This document shows, one piece after another, positions 1 through 11,689 of a DNA stretch of 64,000 nucleotides. The stretch's first letter is position 1, and each line of letters starts with the position of its first letter. Source of the DNA: Limnomonas spitsbergensis (Eukaryota; Chlorophyta; Chlorophyceae; Chlamydomonadales); the NCBI GenBank assembly GCA_037349105.1, contig JAYJMM010000035.1, positions 558,001 to 622,000 on the forward strand, read 5' to 3'. Both the position numbers and the translations under genes were made by a program. The notes below the pieces were generated by a model. That model worked only from the letters and a program-made list of their open reading frames with translations, did not search any database and was not told the origin of the DNA.

Positions 1-692
1 GACGAATGAAGGATCCCCAAGCGTAAATCGGGTGCATTATCCACGAAATTTCGAACGGGCTGTCCGAACATGACATGCGTCTGTTCCTTACTATCTGTGC
101 TCACAAACTCACAATGCCATTGTAAAGTCTCTTCAAGAAGCATATGTTAAGCGCGATGCATCGCTGCAAATGTGCAATGCACCAGTTGCTGGGCTTATCA
201 CTAGCGATGGTCGTGTCGCTGTGTGGAATCTCAGCGCGGTCATTCCACACATACTCCAAAAGTGCGGATTTTCAGTCGGTGCACCGTAGTGGACCGTAAC
301 GATACGTTACGTTACGATACGTTACGTTACGGGATTTTTGGCCCATACGGGCCGTATCCTGTGTCCCTGCCAGCCATTGCCCACCGCCACAAGACACAGC
401 CCCTCCCCACGCATACACACACACACCTGCAGCTCAGCCATTGCCCACCACCATAACACACAGTCCCCCCTCCCCACACACACACCTAGGCGATCAGCCA
501 TTTACCCCCCGCCCCATTTTCAGCGACAGGTGACCGGCCGTGACACCCTAGAGCAAGCAGATATCCCCCCACACAAAATCCTGTCCTCACTCCTTAACAG
601 GGCCTGTCACACCTACCATCACCATCCACACTTCCCATCACTATCCACACCTTTAAGCACTTTCACACCTGTCAACACCATCCACACCTCAC
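1..692. other. No gene recognised; short simple repeats
   Basis: No convincing coding exon is visible. There is a short run of GTTAC/GATAC repeats at about 300-336 and a C/A-rich stretch with CACACA runs at about 400-700. The coiled-coil gene to the right is transcribed leftwards and may have further exons here or beyond the window, but I could not identify one. Confidence 0.4.
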
Positions 693-3059
693 CTGCATCT
701 CCCTCATCTTGACCTCTGCCGCCTGTGCCCTGACCTCCGCATCGGCAGCCTTGGCAGCAGCAGCCTTCACATCGGCAAGCTTCCCATTGGCACTCTCGAA
801 CACCTCAACCTCCGCCTGATCAACAGAGGGGCGGGAAAGCCGAGATCAGAGACATGGTGGCAGCCCAGTTCCAATATTATCAGTTAAGTCGCTTTCGCTC
901 GAAGGGTTACCATTGTGCCGGATTTCCTGTTTTGTTGCACCCTGTGAGCGAGCAAATGTTCCGGTGGAAAAATTGTCTTGATTTTACAGCTACAACGAGA
1001 TTTTTCATAACATTCACATTGGTCTGCGACCACGGTACATGGCGGCATTGAGGTGTACATCACAACACCAGCCATTATTGTACAAAATCATGAATTCATG
1101 GCAAACAAGTGGGCGGGCTTCTGAGCTGCTGGCAGCAACTGCCGCGACCACAGCTGCTGCTGATATGGCTGTGAGTCCTGTAACGGTGTACCCTTCATAA
1201 ATAGCAACCCTTCAATAAAAGCAGACAACCAAGCGCCCTACCTGCTCCTTCTGTTGCAGCGCGGCACGCTTGCTGCTCTCCAGGTCTCGAACCTGCTCCT
1301 CAAGGTGCTGATTGCGCTCAGACAGCTTGCGGGCGCATGCCATGGCCTCGTACAGGGCCTGTCCGCTGGCCTGGGAGGGAGGAACAGGGTTTGGGGGTCA
1401 AAGACAGGTCCAGCTCCGGAACTGTTGGGACAAAATGCCTGCTACTTTCCATTCAGTGTGCACTAGGCACCTTTGGGGGGGCCGTTGGGCGCCCCCCCTA
1501 TGCGAGTCAGGAGGCTCAGCTCCAGACCAACAGTTTCACTGAGCTGGGCTGACTGCTGATGCGATCCATTGTAGGGTTCTGTGTCTTTGCCCACCTGGGA
1601 CCACATGCATAATATTTATTTTTTGCGCACAAAGCCTTGGGGGCCGCACGCGGCAGTCAACACTGGGCCGATAAGGATCAAAGCTAGACAGGGCTGGTTG
1701 CAACAGGCCTGCTCGGTCGTAGGCCGTGTCGTAGATGAAGTTTAGCTGAAGTGCGCAAAGATGAACACCGATGCATGCACCTACCACATCCGACTGCTGG
1801 CCAACAAGGATCTTGCCAACAAGAAAAGTCCGAGGTGGAGAAGATAGTAAACCTGAGGAGACTTTTGACATGAAGCAGGTGCACACCTGTGTTTGTTGCT
1901 CCGCCTCGTGAAGCCGTTTCTTCAGTCTCCCGTTCGCCCCGGACAGCTCTGCAGCGTTGGATTTGTTCTTGGCTTGCTGGGACGTATGTTTAGTGGCCTG
2001 AGAGAGGGAGGGGCAGGACAGGCCAGATATCTCAAGGAGCGTATGTGCAGATCGATGGGGAGGGAGAGGGCTGACCTGCAGGCCAGACACCCCACATTTC
2101 AAATCGCAAGATGCCAGATTTGAAGCACGTGCCCAAGCTGCAGTGTATATAAACAACAAGCCCTAGAGCATGGATGTAAAGAGCCATCCATTCGGCTGCA
2201 GCACTGGGTCGGTTGCCATCAGGCTGTCATGTCACACCATCATACCACATCACACTAATGCACACCATATTACACCTTTGAATCCCCAACTGCCAAGCAG
2301 GTATGCACCAGATATGTGTGAGATCTAGGTCAACACGCAGATCTTACCTGCAGATCCAGCTGCACGCGTGCACCCGCCAGCTCAACAGACAGGTTCTTAA
2401 TATTTGCAGCCATCCTGTTGGCCTGAGCAGTAAGCTCCGCCTTCCCTGACCGTGAGGCCGCGTCACGTGCCTGTCAGGGCATGTTAGTTGGTGCATGATC
2501 TTCATTCATGTGCCTTAGTGAGCCAGGGTACGTTCAGAGGTAGTAAAGATGCCAACATGCTGCCTGCCATAGGCCTTACGCATGGCCTGGCCTGGCATCC
2601 TGCATGAGCTGCCGGCAGTAGGCGGCCTTGTACCCAGAAATTAAAAACTGTCACACTTCAGCCAGGTTTGCCTCAAGACAATAGAGGAACCTGCCCGCAG
2701 AAACAACGATTGAAATGCGAAGGGCATCGCCTGCTTCAGCGTTTCTTTTTCCTCGACTCAGCTACATGTCAGCTACACTCCGGCCGCTGGCCGGAGACCC
2801 CATTCGTGGCCAGCCTTGCTGCTTTGGTCACCAATTGCAGGCCAGCCCAGTTTGGTCCTAATTGGGCCTTTGGTGGCTGCTGGACGGCCAGCCAAAGTTG
2901 ACCTTGCAGCCGTCAAAATAAACACTTACCTCCTTCACCCTAGACCCTAAGCACCCCCCCTCACCCCTCACCCACCTTGACAGCGTCCGGCTGTGTGTAG
3001 CCAAGGTCCTCTGCACGCTCCTGCTGCTGCTGCCAGGATAGGTGCTTGCTTTGGTCCAC
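693..3059 (-). CDS. Spliced coiled-coil protein (partial, five exons)
   Basis: Five minus-strand exons can be read between clean splice sites: 3059-2976, 2470-2348, 1997-1887, 1370-1242 and 815-693. They are 84, 123, 111, 129 and 123 bp long, all multiples of three, and every junction is phase 0. Examples are a CTGCAG acceptor before the first exon and a GTAAGAT donor after the second. The predicted segments are rich in A, E, Q, K and L with heptad-like spacing, for example ERNQHLEEQVRDLESSKR (exon 4) and AEVEVFESANGKLADVKAAA (exon 5). This indicates a long alpha-helical coiled coil, as in cytoskeletal, basal-body or tethering proteins; the specific role is unknown. No start or stop was found, so both ends are missing. 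Exon structure is seen directly; the coiled-coil reading rests on composition. Confidence 0.7.
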
Positions 3060-5870
3060 CTGCAGGACCAACAGCATGTGGTGCATTACCAGTTGGATCC
3101 CTGGATTATGAGGATATTGCACCCAGCCTCCAACAGCAACAGGATGTTCAGCCTGCCCTGACAGTGCCTGGTGCTTAGGGTGCTTCCATGCAGGGTTCGG
3201 TGCATCCAGCCTCCCAGGCAGGGTTCTTAGGGTGCCAGCACTCAGGCAACTAACAGGATGTTCAGCCTGCCCTGACAGTCTTCTGAATGAGCACAAAGCA
3301 GTCTCCATCAAATGGCGGTTGGTGGTGATGCTAAGGGAGGGTGTTGACCTGCAGCTAGGACAGGCTACTTGTGTACAAGCACTTATTTCCGTGCTCCTCG
3401 TTTACAATTCAGCTCTACCGGTATCATGATTTCACCCCCCCGGTGGCCACAGCATGGCCGATCTAGACCAAACCTTGACCAGCCAGTGTCCCTTGCAGCA
3501 TGGCATGCCGCGCCAGGCCTCGCTCCTGTGCTGCAAGCTAAGTATGGCAACGGTGCGGATGTGGCTTCGGCCCCGAGCTGCGCTGTTCCCCATAGTAAGA
3601 TGCAGCTGAATTGTAGACTGATGCAGCGCGCTAACTGCGAAGCTATCATGGAAAAGCTAAGCCGCATGCATGGCAGTATGGCACCAGAGCGGCGCAAACC
3701 GACTGACTGAGCAGGTTGAGCCTCAAAGTGATAAATTGCAAAATACGGTAGCTGCAAAAGTGCAAATGCTTACCGCTTGATTCTTTCGTCCCATGCTGTT
3801 GGATTGCTTGAATGTCTGAATGTCTTGGGTGCGTACTGACGACTGCGGTCTGCGGGCAGCATGGGTGGGGGAGGCAGGGTTCAGATCTGCGTCTGCGGGC
3901 AGAGCATGCCACTCATGGGCATGCAGCAGGCATGCCATAGGTGGGAAGGCAGAGACGCAGGGTTAAGATATACCGACAGGGTGGGGGAGGCTTCCAGGCG
4001 GCGGGGCAGGGGGAGAGCAGGGCTTTGGACGGAGGTTGGCAGAAGAAGGAGAGCCTCAGTGGTCTCCCTCACAGGTCAGTCTGCCCTGGCGTTGAGCTTT
4101 TCGGGAAGGAGTTGGCTGGGGAGTGGGTGGGTGAGCTGCGTGGGGATGGAGGGGGACGGAGGGAGGGGCATTTTTTATTTGTTACACTCATTCACAGCGC
4201 CAGTCATAGCTTGAGAACATCAGGCGATTTTGAATTAATGCGCCGTCGTGGAGACGTCGCGTGGATGTCATCACATTTCGTCCAACATGGAGGAATCTAT
4301 AGCAACCGAGCGACAATTGGGCTGGAACCTTCACAATTCGAACCGAGCGGGCAGACAGGAGGGTGATTCAGACTTTCGAGACGCATGCGCCTCCTGCGCT
4401 ATGCCTGCTCGTGCACTGTTGTGAAGAGGCATCCCGGCAGGAGGTCAGAGGGGTGGGGTTTGGTGGGGCGGGGTACATACAGAAAGCAAATTCTGCCATG
4501 CAATGAACCTGAGGGCTTAGGGGCGGGCCAGCTTGCTTTTGCCTACCTTCAATCCAGAGCACGAGTTGGAATCCTGTTGTCTGTGTCTATCGTATCGAAT
4601 GGGATAGAAGCGCGAGTATGGTGCGCAGAGGGTTCGCGTCACTGACAATTGATCGCAGGATGACGGGGGTCGTCCAGTACGACGATGGGGTCGGGACGTC
4701 CTTGAGCAACGAGTGATGGCAAGTGGCAATCAAGCGAATGTAAGAAAAGCGTTAGACTATTTAAACTTATAAAAATTGAAGAACTGTGGGAGGCGCGCAA
4801 GCTGGAGGCCCTTTTATCCTCCCCTTCCCATCTTCAGCCCGCCCGTCATTTTTTCGTCCCCGAATACGGCTAACCAGCCCGCCACTCTGCTACATCCAGC
4901 TGACCCAGTTGTCAGCTCCGAAACATTTTCAAATGCTGTGGAGCTGTACCGGTACGAATGTAATTAGTCCCTCGTGTCACAAGAGTCGCGCTTGTACAGC
5001 GTCGTGCTTGCCAACTCAGCTCGATATTGTTACAACTCAGCCCCGAATTCGGTTTAGAGAATCGCGATTGAGCTTTTATTTCAAACGCGTCGGCAGCTTC
5101 ATAATTGAATTGATGTCGCGCCAGACCCCTCCCGTTGCAGGGCATAACTTGCGGATTCAATCTCGTAGGACAGGTGTCTGCTGAGTTGTCACATGGGCAG
5201 GACCATGCACCTTATGCAGCTCTCCAGAAGCCTGCAACTGTTTCAACCCATCCTTTGCCAGAAGTCTCTGGTCAGTGATGTGAACCTAGATTTTCACATT
5301 TCTAGATTATACTCTCTTGTTCCACAATCTATGTTAGACAAGTTCCGCTCAGCTGGACACCTTGTCCCGTTGTCCGGGCCAGCGAGCGTGTGGCACTGTG
5401 GCTCTGGTGGTTCAAGGCCTGGGGCCTGACCAATATTGTAGACATTCCAGTTGAACAAAACATTCGAAAACTTAATGCAAGGTACAATTACCGGTAGGTT
5501 GAACCAGTAGGATGTACCCAAATCAGCCCAATGAGACACTAAATAAATTCTGGAATTTCTTTAGAAAATCCAGTGCAGCGGAAGGTCACATTAAATGCAT
5601 GTGACAAGTGCCAAGAAGTCGGGGTTGACAGCAGGGTGTGTCTATGAGGTGACAGTAGGCCATGGCCAGGTGTCCCAGGCATTTGTTGAAATTGTACAGT
5701 CCAGCGGAGCATCATATATAGTGAGTAGGTAGCGCGGGAATGAATCCTTTATTGCAGAAAATAAGCCCCAAGCATAAACAAGGAGTCAGCGTTTGCCACA
5801 ATAGTGCCAACATGCACACCAGGCTTTTGGAATGCCAGCTCATCATTCCGTGTGTCACTACGTCCTAGGG
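3060..5870. other. Mostly non-coding; one doubtful ORF
   Basis: Nothing here is firmly recognised. A plus-strand ORF at 3369-3710 ends in a charged tail (KLSRMHGSMAPERRKPTD) that looks somewhat protein-like, but it has no recognisable domain and no splice support. A minus-strand open stretch at about 4547-4729 ends at a GTAGGC donor-like site and lies just below an AT-rich TATA-like stretch (4757-4772). It has no ATG and an in-frame stop just upstream. The rest shows no structure I can defend. Confidence 0.3.
5693..5780. repeat. Dispersed repeat, copy 1 (second copy near 11,928-12,105)
   Basis: The motif ACAGTCCAGCGGAGCATCA occurs at about 5696 and again at about 11,930. In both places it is followed at similar order by GGGAATGAA(T/C)CC, then TGCAGAA and AAGCCCC. 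The spacing differs, so this is a diverged dispersed element, perhaps a SINE or MITE relic. Its type is not established. Confidence 0.35.
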
Positions 5871-5874
5871 CACC

Positions 5875-7130
5875 CTAGACATAAATTGGGCCCAAGACGC
5901 GCCTGCAGTTTAAGCCGTGCGGGCAGCGAGGGATTGATATTTTGTTGGCACCCCGGACGCCCATGTCGGCCTTGGGTTGCTGATTCCTGTTGCTTCCGGA
6001 CATTGCTGACTCGCCGTCGCAGAAGGGCTCAATGCGGTCATGAGGAGGAGAGGGACCCCAGAGCCAGGGGACACTTTGGGGCATCTTTGGGAGCTGGTGC
6101 TTGGCTGTCCCACATTGACCGCGATTCCGGCAGTGCTCCGCTACAGCACGAGCGGCACTTCTAAGAGCCGTGTGACCTTGCAGTGCAACCAGCAACGGGA
6201 CACGAGAGGGGGTCGCCACCCTTGTTGCTGTGTCTGGAAACTCCACCAGCTACGTCGCCAGGCAGCTGCTCATCTAGTGAAAACAACAAACCTGCGGCTG
6301 ATGCAATACGCCGGTCTGCGGCTGCTGCTGCTCCTGCCAGGGAGCCAGCTGCTGCTGTGGCGAGGCTCCTGTCTGCTGTTCCTGCTGCCGGGCAGCCTGT
6401 TGTTGCTGCTGCTGCCGCCAGGCAGCCAACTGCTGCTGTAGCGAGACACCTGTCTGTTGCTGCCGGGCAGCCAGTGGTGGCTGATGCGAGGCACGTGCCT
6501 GCTTCTGCTGCTGCTGCTGCTCCTGCCAGGCTGCCAGGGATCCAGCTGCTGCTGTGGCGAGGCTCTTGTCTACTGTTGCTGCTGCTGCTGTCGGGCAACC
6601 TGTTGTTGCTGCTGCTTCTTCCAGGCAGCCAAGTACTGCTGAAGCGAGGCCCCTGTCTGTTGCTGCTGGGCAGCCAGTAGCGGCGGTTGCGAGGCTCCTG
6701 TCTGATGTTGCTGTTGCTGATGCAGCTAGCTGGTGCTGCCAGTCAGCCAACTGCTGTTGTTGCGAGGCACCTGCCTGCTGCTGATCCACTTCCTGCTGCT
6801 GCCGGGCAGCCAACTGCGGTTGATGCGAGGCTCCAGCCTGCTGTGTTTACTGCTGCTGATGCTGCTGCCGGGCACCCAGTTGCGGCGGTTGAGAGACTGC
6901 TGTTGCTCCTGTTGCTGCTGCTGCCGGGCAGCCAGCTGCAGTTGCGGCCGTGCACCCGCCTGTGGCTGATGCTGTAAGGCAGCCATCTGCTGCAGTTGCT
7001 GTTGTTGCTGTTGTTGCATCTGTTGCTGCTGCTGCTGCACTTCCACTGCCTGTCGTCCTTGGACCTGTTGCAATACCTCCACCAACAGCTGCCGCCCCAA
7101 GCATGCAGCATCCAACAAGCGCTCTTGCTG
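5875..7130 (-). repeat. CTG/CAG-rich minisatellite, possibly a decayed Q-rich coding region
   Basis: From about 6290 to 7130 the plus strand consists of imperfect repeats built from GCTGCTGCTG, CTGCCGGGCAGCCAG and GCGAGGC blocks. Read on the minus strand, 7118-6726 gives a glutamine-rich stretch (VQQQQQQMQQQQQQQLQQ), and after a frame change 6813-6274 gives repeats of the type LAARQQQTGVSLQQQLAAW. The frame has to change near 6.8-6.9 kb. An open stretch at 6246-5875 lies downstream and ends at a stop. It could be a glutamine-rich gene that has decayed or has unseen introns, or simply a trinucleotide-derived array. I favour the repeat reading. Confidence 0.5.
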
Positions 7131-7179
7131 CGCGTCAGCCGCTTCTGTGCCTTTCTGCCATGCCTCATCCTATTCTCCT

Positions 7180-8815
7180 GAACAGGAGGCAGGGCAGGAG
7201 GTAGGGCAGGAGACAGGACAGGAGGAAGGGCAGGAGGAAGGGCAGGAGGCAGGACAGGAGGCAGGACTGTAGGCAGGGCAGAAGGCAGGGCAGGAGGCAG
7301 GACAGGAGGTAGGGCAGGAGGCAGGGCAGGAGGCAGGGCAGGAGGCAGGGTAGGAGGCAGGGCAGGAGGTAGGAGATGAAGCAGGACTGGAGGCAGGGCA
7401 GAAGGCAGGATAGGAGACAGGACAGGCGGCAGGACAGGAGGCAGGGCTGGAGGCAGGACATGAGGAAGGGCTAGAGGCAGGGCAGGATGCATGGATGGAG
7501 GCAGGGATGGAGGCAGGGCAGAAGGCAGGACAGGAGGCAGATCAGGAGGCTGGGCTGGAGGCAGGACAAGAGGCAGGAGAGGAGGCAGGGGTAGAGGCAG
7601 GGCAGGAGGTAGGACAGGGGGCAGGACATGAGGCAGGGCAGAAGGCAGGACAGGAAGCAGGGCAGGAGGTAGGACAGGAGGCAGGACAGAAGGCAGAGCA
7701 GGAGGCTGGGCTGAAGGCAAGACCAGAGGCAGGAGAGGAGGCAGGGCTTGAGGCAGGGCTAGAGGCAGGGCAGGAAGTAGGACAGGGGGCAGGGCAGGAG
7801 GCAGGGCAGGAGGCAGGACATGAGGCAGGGCTGGAGGTAGGGCAGAAGGCAGGACATGAGCAGGGCAGGAGGCAGGGCAGGAGGCAAGACAGGAGGCAGG
7901 GCAGGAGGCAGGGCAGGTGCCTGGGAAGGATGCGGGACAGGAGGCAGGGCAGGAAGCAGGGAAGGAGGCAGGGCTGGAGGCAGGGCAGGAGGCAGGGCAA
8001 GAGGCAGGGCTGAAGGCAGGGCAGGAGGCAGGGCAGGAGGCAGGGCAGGAGGCAGGACAGGAGGCAGAGCAGGAGGCAGGGCAGGAAGCTGGGAAGTATG
8101 CAGGACAGGAGGCAGGGCAAGGGGTAGGGCAGGAGGTAGGGCAGGAGGCAGGGCAGGAGGCAGGGCAGGAGGCAGAACAGGAGGCAGGGCTGAAGGCAGG
8201 ACATGAGACAGGGCAGGAGGCAGGACAGGAGGCAGGGCAGGAGGCAAGGCAGGAGGCATAGCAGAAGACAAGGCAGGAGGCAGGACAGGCGGTAGGGCAG
8301 GAGGCAGGACAGGAGGTAGGGCTGGAGGCAGGGCAGAAGGCAGGACGGGAGGCAGGGCAGGAGGCAGGTCAGGAGGCTGGGAGGGAGGGAGGAAAGGAGG
8401 CAGCTCATGAGGAAGGATAGGAGGTAGGGCAGCAGGCAGGACGGGAGGCAGGGCCGGATCCAGAACAGGTGGCAGGACAGAAGGCAGGGCAGGAGGCATG
8501 GCAGGAGGCATGGCAGGAGGCATGGCAGGAGGCATGGCAGGAGGCAGGGCAGGAGGCAGGGCAGGAGGCAGGGCAGGAGGCAGGGCAGGAGGCAGGACAG
8601 GAGGCAGGGCAGGAGGCAGGGCAGGAGGCAGGGTAGGAGGCAGGACAGGGGCAGGACAAGAGGCAGGGCAGGAGGCAGGACAGGAGGCAGGGCAGGAGGC
8701 AGGGCAGGAGGCAGGACAGGAGGTAGGACAGGAGGCAGGACAGTAGACAGGACAGGAGGCAGGACGGGTGGCAGGCCAGGAGGCAGGGCACGAGGCAGGA
8801 CAGGAGGCAGGTCAG
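7180..8815. repeat. 12-bp purine-rich minisatellite, about 135 copies
   Basis: The plus strand is an almost uninterrupted run of GGAGGCAGGGCA-type 12-mers with variants such as GGACAGGAGGCA and GGTAGGGCAGGA. Thymine is very rare on this strand. Because 12 is a multiple of three, all frames stay open on both strands (EAGQ, RRQG and GGRA on plus; LPPA, CLLP and ASCP on minus). The long ORFs here are therefore artefacts of the array. The purine bias and regular GG/GGG runs make quadruplex or triplex structure plausible. Confidence 0.9.
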
Positions 8816-8957
8816 TGCGAGGATCATAATAGGTGGCAAATATCACCCTGACTATCAAGCAGATGTGAACGGCCGCGCTGGTCCAGGTGGAGCAGCAGGA
8901 ATGCAGGATGTTGAATACCTTGAGGCCCTCATGGCTCGTGACCTGCAGGCCACATGA
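8816..8957 (+). CDS. Short open stretch at the edge of the purine array
   Basis: Right after the 12-bp array an open plus-strand frame runs to a TGA at 8955-8957. It contains PDYQADVNGRAGPGGAAGMQ followed by DVEYLEALMARDLQAT. The sequence is not repetitive and looks protein-like, so it may be the last exon of a gene whose upstream exons I cannot see. No splice acceptor is certain and no family is recognised. Confidence 0.25.
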
Positions 8958-9130
8958 TTTTAATGATGAGTGGCTTGACAGCAGGGTATAAGAAGATTCG
9001 TGAACAAGTTCACACCGTTTATCAAGCCGCTTGGTACATCATGTTACCTAGTCCGCAGTTGGTTGTCCATCATCATCAATAGAACGAAGTGCCCCTTGGA
9101 CAGCCTCAAGAAGTACGGAGCATGGCCGGT

Positions 9131-9957
9131 CTAGGAACGGCCCATCTGGTCTGCTAGAGGGGTGTTGGCCAGGTCAGCCGCCTCTGTCACCTTGATCATC
9201 TTCTCCAATGACACCATCGGGTCGGGATCCATCGTTGCTTCAGTCTTTCGACACGCTGCCGTCTGGACCGCCTCGGCTGTGGCGCCGCACTTGGACATAT
9301 CGTTGCTGAGCTTCTGCTCCACAGAGCGAGTCCCTGAGCCCATGCTGGGCGCCTAGCATCCATGCTGGCCCTAAGGTCGGCTGAGACCGCCCCGCGCAGC
9401 TGCCTGTGGGAAGTGCTCTGAGAGCACTGCCCTCTGTGCTGTGCATACAGTCCTGCTTGAATAGGACATGCAGCTCGTCCCTGCCCGGCATTTCCTTCCT
9501 CATGCGCATCACGATGAGCCTGCTGGGGCAGTTGTTGACCATCATGGAGCAGCTGTAGCAGCTGTACCACTCAGCGCAACCTTGGACCCAGTCACCTCTG
9601 ATTGTGCGATCCTTGTCATGCGTCGGCTACTCTCTGTTGTCCACCTCAGCTCGCCTGCCTCCGATGCTGCTGCTGCTGCAGGTGGTCCTGCCCTCTTGGT
9701 CATGTCGCTGACAGTCCTGACACCGGAAGCATCGCATCCCTCCCCCTCATCTGTCGTCCCCACCCATTCCGTCCCGTCTGGGCCTCTGGGGATGACACAG
9801 GCGTGGGCGTGCCTGAAGCAGACGGATCGCCACTGCCTGACACACGCGCCTTCTTAGCCTTGCTGCTGCTGGGCTTTGCTAAGCTCATGCATGCACATAT
9901 GTGCGCAGGGAACAGCCCATGAGCCGTGAGGGCAGCCTTCAGCGCACGATCAAACAA
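9131..9957 (-). pseudogene. Decayed or frame-broken coding region
   Basis: Several protein-like stretches follow one another on the minus strand but in different frames. They include KPSSSKAKKARVSGSGDPSA (about 9880-9820), MTKRAGPPAAAAASEAGELR (about 9700-9640), RMRKEMPGRDELHVLFKQD (about 9510-9455) and SVEQKLSNDMSKCGATAEAV (about 9325-9265), ending at a TAG at 9131. There is not enough sequence between them for normal introns, so small indels have probably broken one gene. Sequencing or assembly indels are an alternative. No family is recognised. Confidence 0.4.
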
Positions 9958-9959
9958 GC

Positions 9960-11680
9960 ACCTTAACTTATCATCTTGGGGATTGAGTACCTGAGAGTCT
10001 ATGAAGGTTTAACATGGGGCTGATTACGCCCCCCGGCCTGCATTGGAGGCTGCCATCCAATATATCACTTTGACGTGTCTCTGTGGTTTTGCAGCTCAAA
10101 CCCCGCGACCCTCAGAGCGCAACCTAAAGGCTGGCCGAGGCGCCCCCTACACGACTCCAGACAGCAGCAGCATACGAACGCATGTGAACGAAGAAGATTA
10201 AGATCAATTAGAAACGCGATTTGCCCAAGCGACTTCAAGGCTGAGTTGTCCGAGTATCGAGCTGAGTTGGCAAGCGCGACGCTGTACAAGCGCGACTCTT
10301 GTGACACGAGGAATTAGGCGGGACAGATCCGTGGGACAGACCTTAGAGAAATGGGCAGCATCTGCATCTGGACAATACGCACCGTAACCACGACACATGA
10401 ATGACGAAAGCTCCCGAGATCCGAGCCCACCCTGCGGCGCGGGACTCCGAGAGTCTTGGGAGGAACTGAATCAGCGAGGGCAACGCAGGCCAATCTATGC
10501 CACACACTCCGCAAAAGGACCACTCGTCCCAGGCCGTCCCAGAGGCATCCCACGTCCCACCTGGGACGCCCACCTGGGATGCCTCTGGGACGTCTCCTAT
10601 ATTTCATTTTGTCCATGGATGCGTCTCAGACACGTCCCATCTGGGATGCGTCTGGGATGCAACCCACATGTGCACAGGATGTATGCTGGGATGATGTCAA
10701 GGATGCATGTGGAGACGTCCGCCATGATGCATGCTGGTATGAGAGCTGGGATGTCAGCTAGGATGCATACTGGGACTGAGCCGTCAGCTGGGATGTCAGC
10801 TAGGATACATACTAGGACTGTACACCGGCTCTACGGCTCTGCCTCACGCACGGTATGCCCTGCCTGATCCAGGGTGCATGTTACCGCAGGGGCCTCTCCA
10901 AAGGTACATATTGAATTTTGTCAAGGCTTCAAGACTGCAAAATAAACAAATGGGGTCGTGTTTTGGTCCCAACTGGCACACTGGTGGCCAAGTAAACCTA
11001 CCGGTATTAGTTACGGTAGAAGGCGGTGCATGCCTGCATGGTGCACACAGTGACTACAACTGGCATGCGTGCACACTCCCAACCCTCTGCACAAACACAC
11101 ATAACAGGCCCACCCTGGCTTCTTTAGAAGCAGATGTGGCTTCCAGCATGGCTTCTTCACCTCAGTCATGTGCCTCCTCCGTCGTCCTGGACGCAAGAGC
11201 CCTTCTCAGAAGTTCATCTCAACGCCGCCGCCGCCAGCCTCGATGTCAGCATTCACGAGCACCAGCGTCACCTTGGTCACTTTGGACTCAGGACTGCACT
11301 CCACCCTGCATTCTTCGCACATTCAGTGCTCATGCGGCTGCGCGGGACGAGGGCGGCAAGGGGGAGAGGGCGGCGAATTCAGCGGGATTCAGTTGGCAAC
11401 AAAAAGGGCAGGTCGAGAGCGCGACATGGTGGGAAACGAAGTGCCAGTGCACCACAACATAGCTGCCCTGCAGTCTGAGGTACGCGCGCCATTTGTGTGT
11501 CCCTTAATTTTGTTTCCTTTATCCGGGCTTTCTTAACTTCTGTCTAGTATGTCCCCCCCCCATCTCTTTGTTGAGACATATAACTTATTTGAGGCTGTAT
11601 GACACCACCAAACCGTGACAGGAACCCTGATATTGAAATGCCTTAGCTTCTGTAGAAGCCATGGTAGATATTGTTGAGGC
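9960..11680. other. No supported gene; hairpin-forming and simple sequence
   Basis: I see no convincing coding exon. Between about 10,500 and 10,830 there are many loose copies of TGGGATGC and GTCCCA motifs, including the palindrome listed separately at 10,535-10,592. Short open frames here have no recognisable content. Confidence 0.35.
10535..10592. repeat. Nested perfect palindrome
   Basis: The arms CGTCCCAGAGGCATCCCA (10,535-10,552) and TGGGATGCCTCTGGGACG (10,575-10,592) are exact inverted copies. The spacer contains a second, smaller palindrome, CGTCCCA-CC-TGGGACG. The whole block can fold as a cruciform or hairpin. Related TGGGATGC motifs continue to about 10,830. Confidence 0.75.
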
Positions 11681-11689
11681 GTAGACGTT

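Noticed and set aside
4547..4772. Possible first exon and TATA box of the coiled-coil gene
   Set aside because: The open stretch has no ATG, an in-frame stop lies just upstream, and no exon linking it to 3,059 was found.
7495..8858. Long EAGQ, LPPA and CLLP repeat ORFs
   Set aside because: Artefacts of a 12-bp array that is open in every frame on both strands.
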